Source: an uncultured Candidatus Saccharibacteria bacterium
GTDB lineage: Bacteria; Patescibacteriota; Saccharimonadia; Saccharimonadales; Saccharimonadaceae
Assembly (NCBI GenBank): GCA_938041435.1
Contig: CALISR010000018.1
Span: 1-55,692, forward strand
Reading direction: 5' to 3'
DNA length: 55,692 nt
Notes under the pieces: model-generated
Database searches by the model: none
What the model was told of the DNA's origin: nothing
What the model saw: the letters and a program-made list of their open reading frames with translations, nothing else
Translations under genes and position numbers: made by a program
In this document: piece after piece, positions 41,897 through 49,397 of the stretch
Layout: each line of letters begins with the position of its first letter
Position numbering within the stretch: the stretch's first letter is position 1

Positions 41897-44341
41897 TTAA
41901 TAGTCGATGCCACCAATATCGGGCGAGGTATTTACCACAGGCGGCTGAGACTCAGCTGGCTTCCTATACTGCTCAACGAGATTCCGTTCTGCGGTATAGT
42001 CATATTGGAGGTCGCGCGTTAGCAGGTCCGTCTTGGTCGATTGCGTGACTCGTATCTTACTCGCAAGCTCTGGAGGAAGCGTTTGTGTCACTTCTTCCAC
42101 CAAATTCTCTGGGACAAATATCTCTTCTATATCATCGAGCCGCACCCCACCAGCAATTTGCGCCTCTACATAGTCCGTCGTCCGAAAATGATTCATGCCA
42201 GCACCACTCTTGATAATACGAAGAGCTGCTGCATCTTCTTCAGTAAGGCGATCAATGCTTCGAAAGCTATCCATTGGTGTGTATGTTGTCCTCTCGCGGA
42301 GGTCGCCTGCATCTGGCTTAAATGATAGCATAATCTCACCATAGCCAACTGCACCGCCCGGTGCACCATGGTCAACATAGCCACATGAAGCATAAACAGG
42401 ATTTGTGCTCTCCCCGTGCGAACGAATCCCCATCACCGCCTCAATGTCAGCCCGATGGTATATGTACGATGCATTGCGCGCGCCAAACGCACCGCCAATC
42501 TTATTCCGATCCACAACATCTGCATCCATAATTGACTTAACGGTGCCGCCAGATTCAACCACCTTCCTCAGCGGCTCTGGATCGATATTGATAAATAGCC
42601 GAAAGTCATCTTTGCGCCGCTCGGCCTCTTCATGAGCAGCATAGAGCAGTTCATCGATCCTATCATCATCTACCTTGAGGTATGATGCCACCACACCCTC
42701 TGTCGCACATTTGCGAAGATTCATGGCGCTTTGGTATGTGATGAGCTCATCGCTTTGGCGATAGTAATCGTACATTGCATCAGGTGTGTCCTCTACTCCT
42801 CTGTCGAGCATCGTCCGGCGCCACATGCTAAGCGTTGGAGCGAGCGCCATTGGCACATTACCCTGCAAAAACCACACCTTCATCTCTGGCCGCCGACGAA
42901 ACTCCTTCACGGCACCGCGCACACCCCGTGGTGTGTTATAGGGTATACCATTCTTATCGGTCTTGCCGATATACTCCTCAAGGAGTGTATAGTACTCTGC
43001 ACTATCTTGCTCCGACAGACCATCCCCAGCAAGGAGTATCTCTTTGGTTATGTTGTCAAATGGTTGCTCAATATTTTCAAATAGCTGAATCGCCTTCTTC
43101 GCCTTCTCGCTATCGATTTGACCAATACCAACGCATGATAGGACTTCATTTGCCTCTCGCTGGTTTCGCCCCAAGAAGGCAACAATTTCTGGGTCAGTTG
43201 CTGCATCTTGCTTGGCTGTACTACGGAGTTCTGTGAGCATCCCTCGGATCACATCAGCCGACCAGCGTGGCTCGTGTGCATAAATCGCAAAGGCGCTCTC
43301 AACCCGAGCATTCACCTCATCGCGTGGGAGTGCATCATCGCCCTCCTGGGCAGTGCGCACACTTCTGCTGATGTCGTGAAGGAGATACTTGTGGTCTTGT
43401 GATAATTCTTGTATCTTGTCAGCAAATGGGACAAGCATGGCACTGTTAGCGATCTCTGCTTTGAGGTGCGGTATAGTATCAAGAGCACTCTGGCCAGCAC
43501 GACGAACCTCATCTTGGAACGCTTCTGGCAGCGAGCGCATCTCCTGGAGACAATCTGGTATCTGCTCCATCTGAGCGATCGCTTCATCTGGGCTTGCTTG
43601 ATACACATCAACGAGACCATATAGCACTTGGTCTCCAGTCAATCTCGTACCATCACTTACTTCTTGGCTGAGTGTCAGTGTCGCTCCCTGAGTCCTCTCT
43701 ACAATAGCAGCCGCTGCCGCAAACCGCGCAGCAATCTGCCCATATCGTTCGGTCTCATCTGGCACCCAGTCATTGATCATATTCTTTAGATTGAGCATAT
43801 CACTCATGTAGTGCGAGGCGATACTCTTGTCAGAAGCATCATCATACCCGGTTGTCACAACAGCATGCCAATAATCAGTGATATTCTTGATGGTGTTTTC
43901 TGCCTGGGGACTATCTGAGTAGAGTACTTGCCGATCAATATCAGCCGCACCAAAGGTTAACCCTTCACATTGGTAGAGCGACACAACCCGGTCAAGTGCG
44001 CGAGCCTTTGCGTCATCAGATACCATTGGGTCGTCATTGTACACAATACTCTGGTACAGTTCATAGCCATCTGTCCCATTGCGGGCGATGTTCTCCGCGG
44101 AGACGCCACTCTCTAGTAGTGTTTCTGCAAACTGCACCATTGCAGCGTCTGGCCCAGGTGTCCGCTCATAGCGATTCTCTCGCTGGTTATACGAGCGCTG
44201 CAAGCTCTCTGCGATATTCTGTGCGATTTCGTATTCTTGAGAGTGCCCCTTATCAAGTGGTATAGCACCTTTTACCGCGTCTGAGATGCGGTTGTCATAC
44301 ATCTCGCTGTTTTGAGCGGGTCGTTGCTGTTCAGTTATCAT
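41897..44341 (-). CDS. Large hypothetical protein (814 residues) with possible ADP-ribosyltransferase-like C-terminal domain
   Basis: Unknown protein without signal peptide. The first 560 residues are almost entirely helical and acidic. The last 230 residues are alpha/beta and contain F-I-N-I-D-P-E-P-L-R-K-V-V-E-S-G, Y-G-E-I-M-L-S-F-K-P-D, T-Y-T-P-M-D-S-F and E-A-Q-I-A-G-G-V-R-L-D-D-I-E-E-I-F-V-P. This order (strand-helix with Gly, then Y-G-E, then a Glu followed by a strand and V-P) resembles ADP-ribosyltransferase-like families; I infer this from pattern only. Its promoter is GTGACA-17-TATAAT (44355-44383), divergent from rpmE. With the 491-residue gene behind it this forms an accessory operon. 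Confidence 0.55.
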   Translation of the reverse strand: MITEQQRPAQNSEMYDNRISDAVKGAIPLDKGHSQEYEIAQNIAESLQRSYNQRENRYERTPGPDAAMVQFAETLLESGVSAENIARNGTDGYELYQSIVYNDDPMVSDDAKARALDRVVSLYQCEGLTFGAADIDRQVLYSDSPQAENTIKNITDYWHAVVTTGYDDASDKSIASHYMSDMLNLKNMINDWVPDETERYGQIAARFAAAAAIVERTQGATLTLSQEVSDGTRLTGDQVLYGLVDVYQASPDEAIAQMEQIPDCLQEMRSLPEAFQDEVRRAGQSALDTIPHLKAEIANSAMLVPFADKIQELSQDHKYLLHDISRSVRTAQEGDDALPRDEVNARVESAFAIYAHEPRWSADVIRGMLTELRSTAKQDAATDPEIVAFLGRNQREANEVLSCVGIGQIDSEKAKKAIQLFENIEQPFDNITKEILLAGDGLSEQDSAEYYTLLEEYIGKTDKNGIPYNTPRGVRGAVKEFRRRPEMKVWFLQGNVPMALAPTLSMWRRTMLDRGVEDTPDAMYDYYRQSDELITYQSAMNLRKCATEGVVASYLKVDDDRIDELLYAAHEEAERRKDDFRLFINIDPEPLRKVVESGGTVKSIMDADVVDRNKIGGAFGARNASYIYHRADIEAVMGIRSHGESTNPVYASCGYVDHGAPGGAVGYGEIMLSFKPDAGDLRERTTYTPMDSFRSIDRLTEEDAAALRIIKSGAGMNHFRTTDYVEAQIAGGVRLDDIEEIFVPENLVEEVTQTLPPELASKIRVTQSTKTDLLTRDLQYDYTAERNLVEQYRKPAESQPPVVNTSPDIGGIDY

Positions 44342-44354
44342 AACAATATGCTCT

Positions 44355-44383
44355 ATTATATCTGTTTATTATACAGGTGTCAC
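44355..44383 (-). promoter_or_regulatory. Promoter of the 814/491-residue operon
   Basis: GTGACA (44378-44383), 17-bp spacer, TATAAT (44355-44360); 13 bases to the ATG, so the leader is about six bases. A second TATAAT lies 10 bp upstream within the spacer. Confidence 0.65.
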
Positions 44384-44438
44384 TAGTATACACCTTTTTG
44401 TTATATAATAACACTGTTTTGTGCCTTATTCTTGTGCT

Positions 44439-44468
44439 TTGACAACCCCCCGCCCTCTCTGCTACAAT
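44439..44468 (+). promoter_or_regulatory. rpmE promoter
   Basis: TTGACA (44439-44444), 18-bp spacer, TACAAT (44463-44468); the ATG at 44478 is nine bases after the -10, so the leader is at most about three bases. Confidence 0.7.
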
Positions 44469-44477
44469 ATAGCGGTT

Positions 44478-44834
44478 ATGAAAAGCAGTATTCACCCACA
44501 AACCTACCGCCCTGTCGTATTTAGCGATGATCAGGCGGGCTTTGCGTTTTTGACGCAGTCGACGGTCGCCACCGACGACACCATCACCTGGGAGGATGGC
44601 AACGAGTATCCGCTCGTCAAGGTCCACATCTCCAGCAAATCTCACCCATTCTTCACCGGCGAGGAGAAGATTATCGACACCGAGGGCCGGGTTGACCGCT
44701 TCGAGGCACGCCGCAAAGCTGCCGAGGCACGCCGCGCCGCTCTGGCCAACAAAGCCAAGAAGCAAAACGCCAAAAAGGCCGCCAAAGCTGCTCAAGCAAG
44801 CGCTGGCAAAGACGATTTCGCTAAGGCTGCGTAG
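44478..44834 (+). CDS. rpmE2: 50S ribosomal protein L31 type B
   Basis: Large-subunit protein bL31 of the zinc-free (B) type: the sequence opens MKSSIHPQTYRPVVF and has S-S-K-S-H-P-F-F-T-G with no Cys pairs. From ATG 44478 it has 118 residues; the L31 core ends near residue 80 and a Lys/Ala-rich tail follows, longer than usual. An upstream in-frame ATG at 44421 lies before the promoter and is rejected. rpmE and prfA are frequent neighbours in bacteria; here a minus-strand accessory gene separates them. Confidence 0.93.
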   Translation: MKSSIHPQTYRPVVFSDDQAGFAFLTQSTVATDDTITWEDGNEYPLVKVHISSKSHPFFTGEEKIIDTEGRVDRFEARRKAAEARRAALANKAKKQNAKKAAKAAQASAGKDDFAKAA

Positions 44835-44860
44835 CAATCTGCTACAGGCGTTTAACGCAC

Positions 44861-44882
44861 AGCACCTTCTCTAGAGGGTGCT
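44861..44882 (+). terminator. rpmE terminator
   Basis: AGCACCTT pairs with AGGGTGCT (one G-U), 6-nt loop, followed by TTTTT. Confidence 0.85.
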
Positions 44883-45011
44883 TTTTATCTCACCCTTCCT
44901 CTGCCATCACTAAAAGACCAGCCACTCTAGATCCTCCGCACATCAAGCACCTAGCCATTCACCTACAGGGGTGTTACGATAAAATAGTGAAAATAGGCAG
45001 CTTGCACGTAA

Positions 45012-45974
45012 TCAATGACGACGCTTCTTCACAGGACGCTGACGCGACAAGTATAGATCACTAGAGGTAAGTCCTAGGTTTTCCCTATAATTTACTAATC
45101 CATCAAATCCTCCAATAACTCTTGGAGGCCTATCATAATCACTCCCAAATATACTGCTACCACCCAAAGCACAAGCACCAACTTTTTGCACAGACTCCCG
45201 AGTATTTCTTCGGTCAATTTCCTGCTTCTGCTCCTCCGTCCAGCCATAAACATCAAGAGTTTTGTTTGCTCTTGCAAAAACAAGCTGTATCATCTCTCCT
45301 ACGGTCGGCTCCAAACCTAACTGCTCCAAACATTGCGAGTAATAATTCATAAACATTGCTTGGATAGCATCATTCTGCTCACGAGAAAAAGGCTTTCCAT
45401 CACGAGACAATTCGATAGCTTCTTGCAAATACGCTTGGTCTGCCTCGCCTATCGTTGCACCCAAGGCTTGCACATGTCTTGCCGTACGACGAATATAGCT
45501 CTCTGCTTGCTGGGGTTTCCTGGGCTCACTCTGGGTTGTCATATCTACAAGTGGTTGGCTCAGCGCTTGGTCTGGCAACATAATTCCAGCAATTTTATCT
45601 GGCTGCACATGGCTCACCCTTATCTCGTCCAAAAAGCCGCCATAGTCGCCCGTTGGGCGTTTATGCCTTGTATCAATTGCAAGGCTAATCCCATTCCGCA
45701 GTGTGTAGGTATAAAACGAATGAGCTGGTCTATCAGCCAACCACGCAGCGACAGGTGCAACAGACAAACACACACAATGATCTTGCTGGTTATCAGCAGG
45801 CTCTAAGCCGTACTGGAGGATCGATTCGAGCCCGGCAAAGTCATAGCCGCGCAGGGCATGCCATGATATCTCGTGAGTACGTATTATCTCTTGAGATGGT
45901 TTTTGCTGTAGCTGCTCACGTCTATTGCTAATTTTTTCTGTCATATCGCTAAAGTTCCGCTTGAGTTGACTCAA
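45012..45974 (-). CDS. ADP-ribosyltransferase-like hypothetical protein (320 residues)
   Basis: Unrecognised family, no signal peptide. Residues about 30-150 show W-H-A-L-R, then G-L-E-S-I-L-Q-Y-G-L-E-P, then C-V-C-L-S-V-A-P, then F-L-D-E-I-R-V-S-H-V-Q-P-D-K-I-A-G-I-M-L-P. This His / Gly-Leu helix / Ser / Glu order matches the core of DarT- and KptA-like ADP-ribosyltransferases, and is my inference. The rest is helical. The start appears to be TTG at 45974; a TTGACA lies upstream (around 45998-46003) but the -10 is unclear. The gene sits between rpmE and prfA on the opposite strand and looks inserted. Confidence 0.55.
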   Translation of the reverse strand: MSQLKRNFSDMTEKISNRREQLQQKPSQEIIRTHEISWHALRGYDFAGLESILQYGLEPADNQQDHCVCLSVAPVAAWLADRPAHSFYTYTLRNGISLAIDTRHKRPTGDYGGFLDEIRVSHVQPDKIAGIMLPDQALSQPLVDMTTQSEPRKPQQAESYIRRTARHVQALGATIGEADQAYLQEAIELSRDGKPFSREQNDAIQAMFMNYYSQCLEQLGLEPTVGEMIQLVFARANKTLDVYGWTEEQKQEIDRRNTRESVQKVGACALGGSSIFGSDYDRPPRVIGGFDGLVNYRENLGLTSSDLYLSRQRPVKKRRH

Positions 45975-46109
45975 TATACTAGCTAATGTACTCTCTCTTG
46001 ATTTGTCAATGTATTATGAAATGTTCTTCTCTATAGGCAAATCGCTCAAACTGGTAGGAGATCAGAAACTGAGAGTAATACACTTAAGTGGTCTGGCGGC
46101 CACTTCTCG

Positions 46110-46118
46110 TGGTATAAT
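46110..46118 (+). promoter_or_regulatory. prfA extended -10
   Basis: TGGTATAAT; nine bases to the ATG at 46128, so the leader is at most two or three bases. Confidence 0.7.
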
Positions 46119-46127
46119 CATTACTAT

Positions 46128-47198
46128 ATGCCCAAAATTTCTCTCGATATCGCCACCCTGACGGCTGAGCGTGCTGCGCTGGAGCAGTTTCTTGCCCAGC
46201 CTGATGCGTATAGTGCGCCCGATTTTACTGCTAAGAATAAGCGCTTTGCGGAGCTTGAGACCATCATTGCCACTGCCACCAAGCGCGCCACTGTGGAGCA
46301 GCAACTGGCTGAGGCGCGTCAGCTCGCTCAGGGCAACGATGAGCTTGCGGAGCTTGCCAAGCTCGAGATTCCCGAAGACGAAGCCACCATTGCCCAGCTA
46401 GACGACGAGCTCTTCATCCTCCTCACCCCCAAAGACCCCAACGACGAGAAAAATATCATCATGGAGATCCGGGCTGGTGCTGGCGGCGATGAAGCCTCGC
46501 TCTTTGCGGCCGAGCTCTACCGTATGTATCTGCGCTGGTGCGAGGCGCATAGCTACCGCACTGAGCTGCTGAGCGAGTCCGCCAATGACTCTGGTGGGTA
46601 CAAAGAAGTCATCTTCAAGATTTCGGGCGATGCGCCCTACGCCAAACTCAAGTTCGAGGGCGGTGTACACCGCGTCCAGCGCGTGCCCGTTACCGAGAGC
46701 CAGGGGCGCATCCACACCAGCACCGCCACAGTAGCAGTCTTGCCCGAGGCGGAAGAGACAGACATTACCATCAATCCTAATGACCTCCGCATCGACATCT
46801 ACCGCTCAAGCGGCCACGGTGGGCAGAGCGTCAATACAACCGACTCAGCCGTGCGCATCACCCACCTCCCCACTGGTATGATCGTCACCAACCAAGACGA
46901 AAAATCGCAGATCAAAAACCGCGAGAAGGCCATGAGTGTCCTACGCTCGCGCCTCCTCCAGCGCAAGATTGATGAAGAAAACGCTAAGCTCACTGCCGAA
47001 CGCCGCGCTCTGGTGGGTACTGGCGACCGCAGCGAAAAGATCCGTACCTACAACTTCCCCCAAGACCGCATCACCGACCACCGCATCCGCTATAGCCGCA
47101 GTAACATCCCCGCTGCCCTCGGTGGTGATATCGACGACATCATCGAGCGCCTCCAGAGCTACGAACGCGAGCTGAAAGCGCAAGGGGCGGAACAGTAA
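46128..47198 (+). CDS. prfA: Peptide chain release factor 1
   Basis: Class I release factor reading UAA and UAG. The 356-residue protein has the PxT anticodon motif as P-V-T (187-189, in RVPVTESQGRIHTS) and GGQ at 231-233. An N-terminal helical domain and the C-terminal R-I-R-T-Y-N-F-P-Q-D-R-I-T-D-H-R segment are intact. Its usual downstream partner prmC/hemK, which methylates the GGQ glutamine, is not next to it. The mRNA is nearly leaderless. A 32-bp palindrome and T-tract end the unit. Confidence 0.96.
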   Translation: MPKISLDIATLTAERAALEQFLAQPDAYSAPDFTAKNKRFAELETIIATATKRATVEQQLAEARQLAQGNDELAELAKLEIPEDEATIAQLDDELFILLTPKDPNDEKNIIMEIRAGAGGDEASLFAAELYRMYLRWCEAHSYRTELLSESANDSGGYKEVIFKISGDAPYAKLKFEGGVHRVQRVPVTESQGRIHTSTATVAVLPEAEETDITINPNDLRIDIYRSSGHGGQSVNTTDSAVRITHLPTGMIVTNQDEKSQIKNREKAMSVLRSRLLQRKIDEENAKLTAERRALVGTGDRSEKIRTYNFPQDRITDHRIRYSRSNIPAALGGDIDDIIERLQSYERELKAQGAEQ

Positions 47199-47260
47199 CG
47201 CTTCGCTATGTCACCTTCTCTCACCCATCCTCCCCTCTATTTCCCTCATTTTCTTCCTTC

Positions 47261-47305
47261 AAACCAGGCGAATTTCGAAATTCGCCTGGTTTACCCTGTT
47301 TTTTC
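47261..47305 (+). terminator. prfA terminator: 32-bp perfect palindrome plus T-tract
   Basis: AAACCAGGCGAATTTC is followed immediately by its exact reverse complement (47261-47292), then ACCCTG and T6. As RNA it would fold into a 14-bp stem with a 4-nt loop. Flanked by a pyrimidine-rich tract to its left and the C-free tract to its right. Confidence 0.85.
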
Positions 47306-47367
47306 TCTGTTAGCGTGGGTTCTTTTTTCTCTTCTTTTATATATTTATATATAATAGGAGAGAAATC

Positions 47368-47588
47368 GATATGGATGGATATATGGATATATAAGTATGG
47401 ATATAGATAGAAATAGAGAAATAGAGAAATAGAGAAATAGAGAAATAGAAAGATAGATAAATAAAGATAAAGATAAGTAGATAGAGATAAATAGAGATAG
47501 AGAAAGATAGAGAAATAGATAGATAGAAATAGAGATAAAGAGAGATGAATATATAAAGGTAGTTAGAGATAGAAAGATTATGAGGAGA
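47368..47588 (+). repeat. 221-nt C-free tract with AAATAGAG tandem repeats
   Basis: The plus strand has no cytosine over 221 consecutive bases. Within it AAATAGAG repeats about 4.5 times (47411-47448), followed by degenerate AGATAGA/AAAGATA units. It ends at the ribosome-binding site of the next gene; a TATAAT at 47350-47355 lies just upstream, so it may be a long unstructured leader. Its composition invites strand opening, R-loops and repeat-length variation. Confidence 0.8.
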
Positions 47589-47601
47589 CAAGGAGAAATG
47601 A

Positions 47602-48453
47602 GTGTATATGAGTAAGAAAGAGAATAAACAAAATCGTGTTCAGCTTGGTGCAGATAAGCGCTCAGTGTTAGGGCAACGACAGTGTTCTATTCTTATCACA
47701 TTGTACCGATATCGTTTTGGAAGTTGTCAGTTACTTGCCGAAAGCCTGGCGATAACACCACGGAACGTTGCTGCTCGTCTTACTGTTTTGTGCAACCATG
47801 GTCTTGTAGCACGCCGTTATACCAGCCACATGAAGCTCCAAGGCAAACCAGCAGCCTACTATTTGACAGCACGAGGGTTGCGGGTACTGCAGCAGATCGA
47901 TGACGAACCTCGGGTGACAGCGCAGCTCATCAAAGCAAGCTATCGAGATGCCCAGGTCAGCCAATCGTTTGTCGACCATGTACTTGCCGTGTACCAGTGG
48001 ACTCATCAGTTGCAGCAGTGCCATCCAGCACTGCGGGTGTTTTTGCCGCGGGAGATGGCACACTACCACTACTTTCCTCAAAAGCTGCCCGATGCCTTTG
48101 GGTCACTCAAAACAGCCTCAGAGACGCGTCGCTTTTTTCTCGATATCTTAGCCGCGAATACACCGCGAGCAGCAATCACCAAAACAATTGCTCAGTACCT
48201 CTCATACTTCCGTCATGGTGGCTGGGCAGTCACAGGACAACCATTACCTGCTCTGCTCTTCGTTGTGGCATCGAATCGAGAGCAGCGACACTTGCAGCGA
48301 ACTATTCGAGCAGTAGAGCAGCGCATCGATTGTGACACTGCCGTGCAGATAGCTATCACACATCAAGCACTAGCCCAAGAAAACCGAGCACCATTATGGA
48401 CCCCGCTTGACGAACCAGAACACTCCTACTCGCTTGAAGAACTATGGCGCTAG
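47602..48453 (+). CDS. Replic_Relax-like DNA-binding protein
   Basis: A 283-residue protein resembling the replication-relaxation (Replic_Relax) family found on plasmids and integrative elements. Residues about 25-95 form a winged-helix domain (ILITLYRYRFGSCQLLAESL, L-V-A-R-R-Y wing), followed by a domain with predicted mixed fold containing H-Y-H-Y-F-P. No signal peptide. AAGGAG at 47590-47595 is six bases before the GTG at 47602, which I prefer; the ATG at 47608 is an alternative. A five-codon frame (ATG at 47598) overlaps the start. It follows the C-free tract, and its role may be DNA mobilisation or regulation. Confidence 0.6.
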   Translation: MYMSKKENKQNRVQLGADKRSVLGQRQCSILITLYRYRFGSCQLLAESLAITPRNVAARLTVLCNHGLVARRYTSHMKLQGKPAAYYLTARGLRVLQQIDDEPRVTAQLIKASYRDAQVSQSFVDHVLAVYQWTHQLQQCHPALRVFLPREMAHYHYFPQKLPDAFGSLKTASETRRFFLDILAANTPRAAITKTIAQYLSYFRHGGWAVTGQPLPALLFVVASNREQRHLQRTIRAVEQRIDCDTAVQIAITHQALAQENRAPLWTPLDEPEHSYSLEELWR

Positions 48454-49083
48454 TATCCTTGTGCCATACCCACGACATTAGTGCCTCGAGCGGGTGCCTC
48501 AAGCAATCTCCGGCACGTTAAACCCTTCCACGCAAATACCACTCAGTACAAGAGCAACTCTTTTGTCTAGCTATCATCAGGAGCCTAGCAAATTAAAAAC
48601 GTACACCGCTCAGCGTACTCATACTCACGCTCATCGCGCTGCACGACAAATAGACTATTGCTTGCACTACGACATCCCTCATCAATTGTCATATACCCCA
48701 CATGTAGCAAGACAACCCATATCCTCGTGGCCACGCCATCCCGTATAGGTCATACGGCGTACTCCTTCCTTGCATGGCTACTCTCTTTCCCATGACAGGG
48801 CACGTACAAAACGAGCAGGCAAAGCAACCACATCACCAGTAGATATTCCCCTTACATGTATCACTCTAAGCAATCATTTTGTTTCATGAGCTGAATATAA
48901 CCTGAGTTCGTTTATCCAAGCTGTATACTGCACCAGGAGATGAAGAAAACGAAGATATAACTCAGCACCCTACTACTCGCTATAACCGACACACGCTATC
49001 GCCTCTCTTACGTGCCTGGCCTATTTCTCTTCTAGCACCTCTTTCGAATCATTTTCTTCTCATAGCATATCAGATGGTTCACA
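48454..49083. other. Gene-poor, possibly decayed region
   Basis: About 630 bp with no supported gene. Short frames on both strands have stops and no coherent ribosome-binding site, except a 23-codon minus-strand frame behind AAGGAAGGAG (ATG near 48751). Together with the broken small gene at 49084-49296 it looks like a decayed accessory segment next to the Replic_Relax-like gene. Confidence 0.45.
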
Positions 49084-49296
49084 TCACAATTCTGCGTCAA
49101 TCGCTGCAACCAGTGCAGCAATTGACATATACTGCTGCGATGGCTGCGTGCCATCCATCATAGCACGCGCCTGAGCAATAGCGCGCTCAGTCTCTTGGTT
49201 ATACCGTGGCTACATACTCTGAGACGAAATCTCACCCTCTTCTCCCTGCTTGGTAGCTGGATCAGTCTCAAGACTACTGTGCGCCGTCTTTACCAT
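49084..49296 (-). pseudogene. Antitoxin-like small gene with in-frame stop
   Basis: Behind a perfect AGGAGGTGA site (49304-49312), ATG at 49296 starts a frame of 70 codons interrupted by TAG at codon 29 (49210-49212). The part after the stop, with N-Q-E-T-E-R-A-I-A-Q-A-R-A-M and ending I-A-A-L-V-A-A-I-D-A-E-L, resembles the C-terminus of RelB/DinJ-type antitoxins. Either the gene is broken, or a 28-residue peptide is made. No intact toxin gene is found next to it. Confidence 0.5.
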
Positions 49297-49397
49297 GGTA
49301 TATTCACCTCCTATCATCTAACATGGCACCCATAGACACTCGTGACATGCACGAGTAACCTTTTTACAGCAACCATATAAGCATCCACGAATAGTCC

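Noticed and set aside
44331..44837. 168-codon minus-strand frame over rpmE
   Set aside because: Antisense to rpmE and spans two divergent promoters.
47337..47591. 84-codon minus-strand frame of Tyr/Leu/Ile/Ser repeats
   Set aside because: A translation of the C-free repeat tract; low-complexity with no start signals.
48494..48748. 84-codon plus-strand frame in the gene-poor region
   Set aside because: No ribosome-binding site, unusual composition (Thr/His/Pro-rich) and no recognisable domain; several equally long frames overlap it on the other strand.
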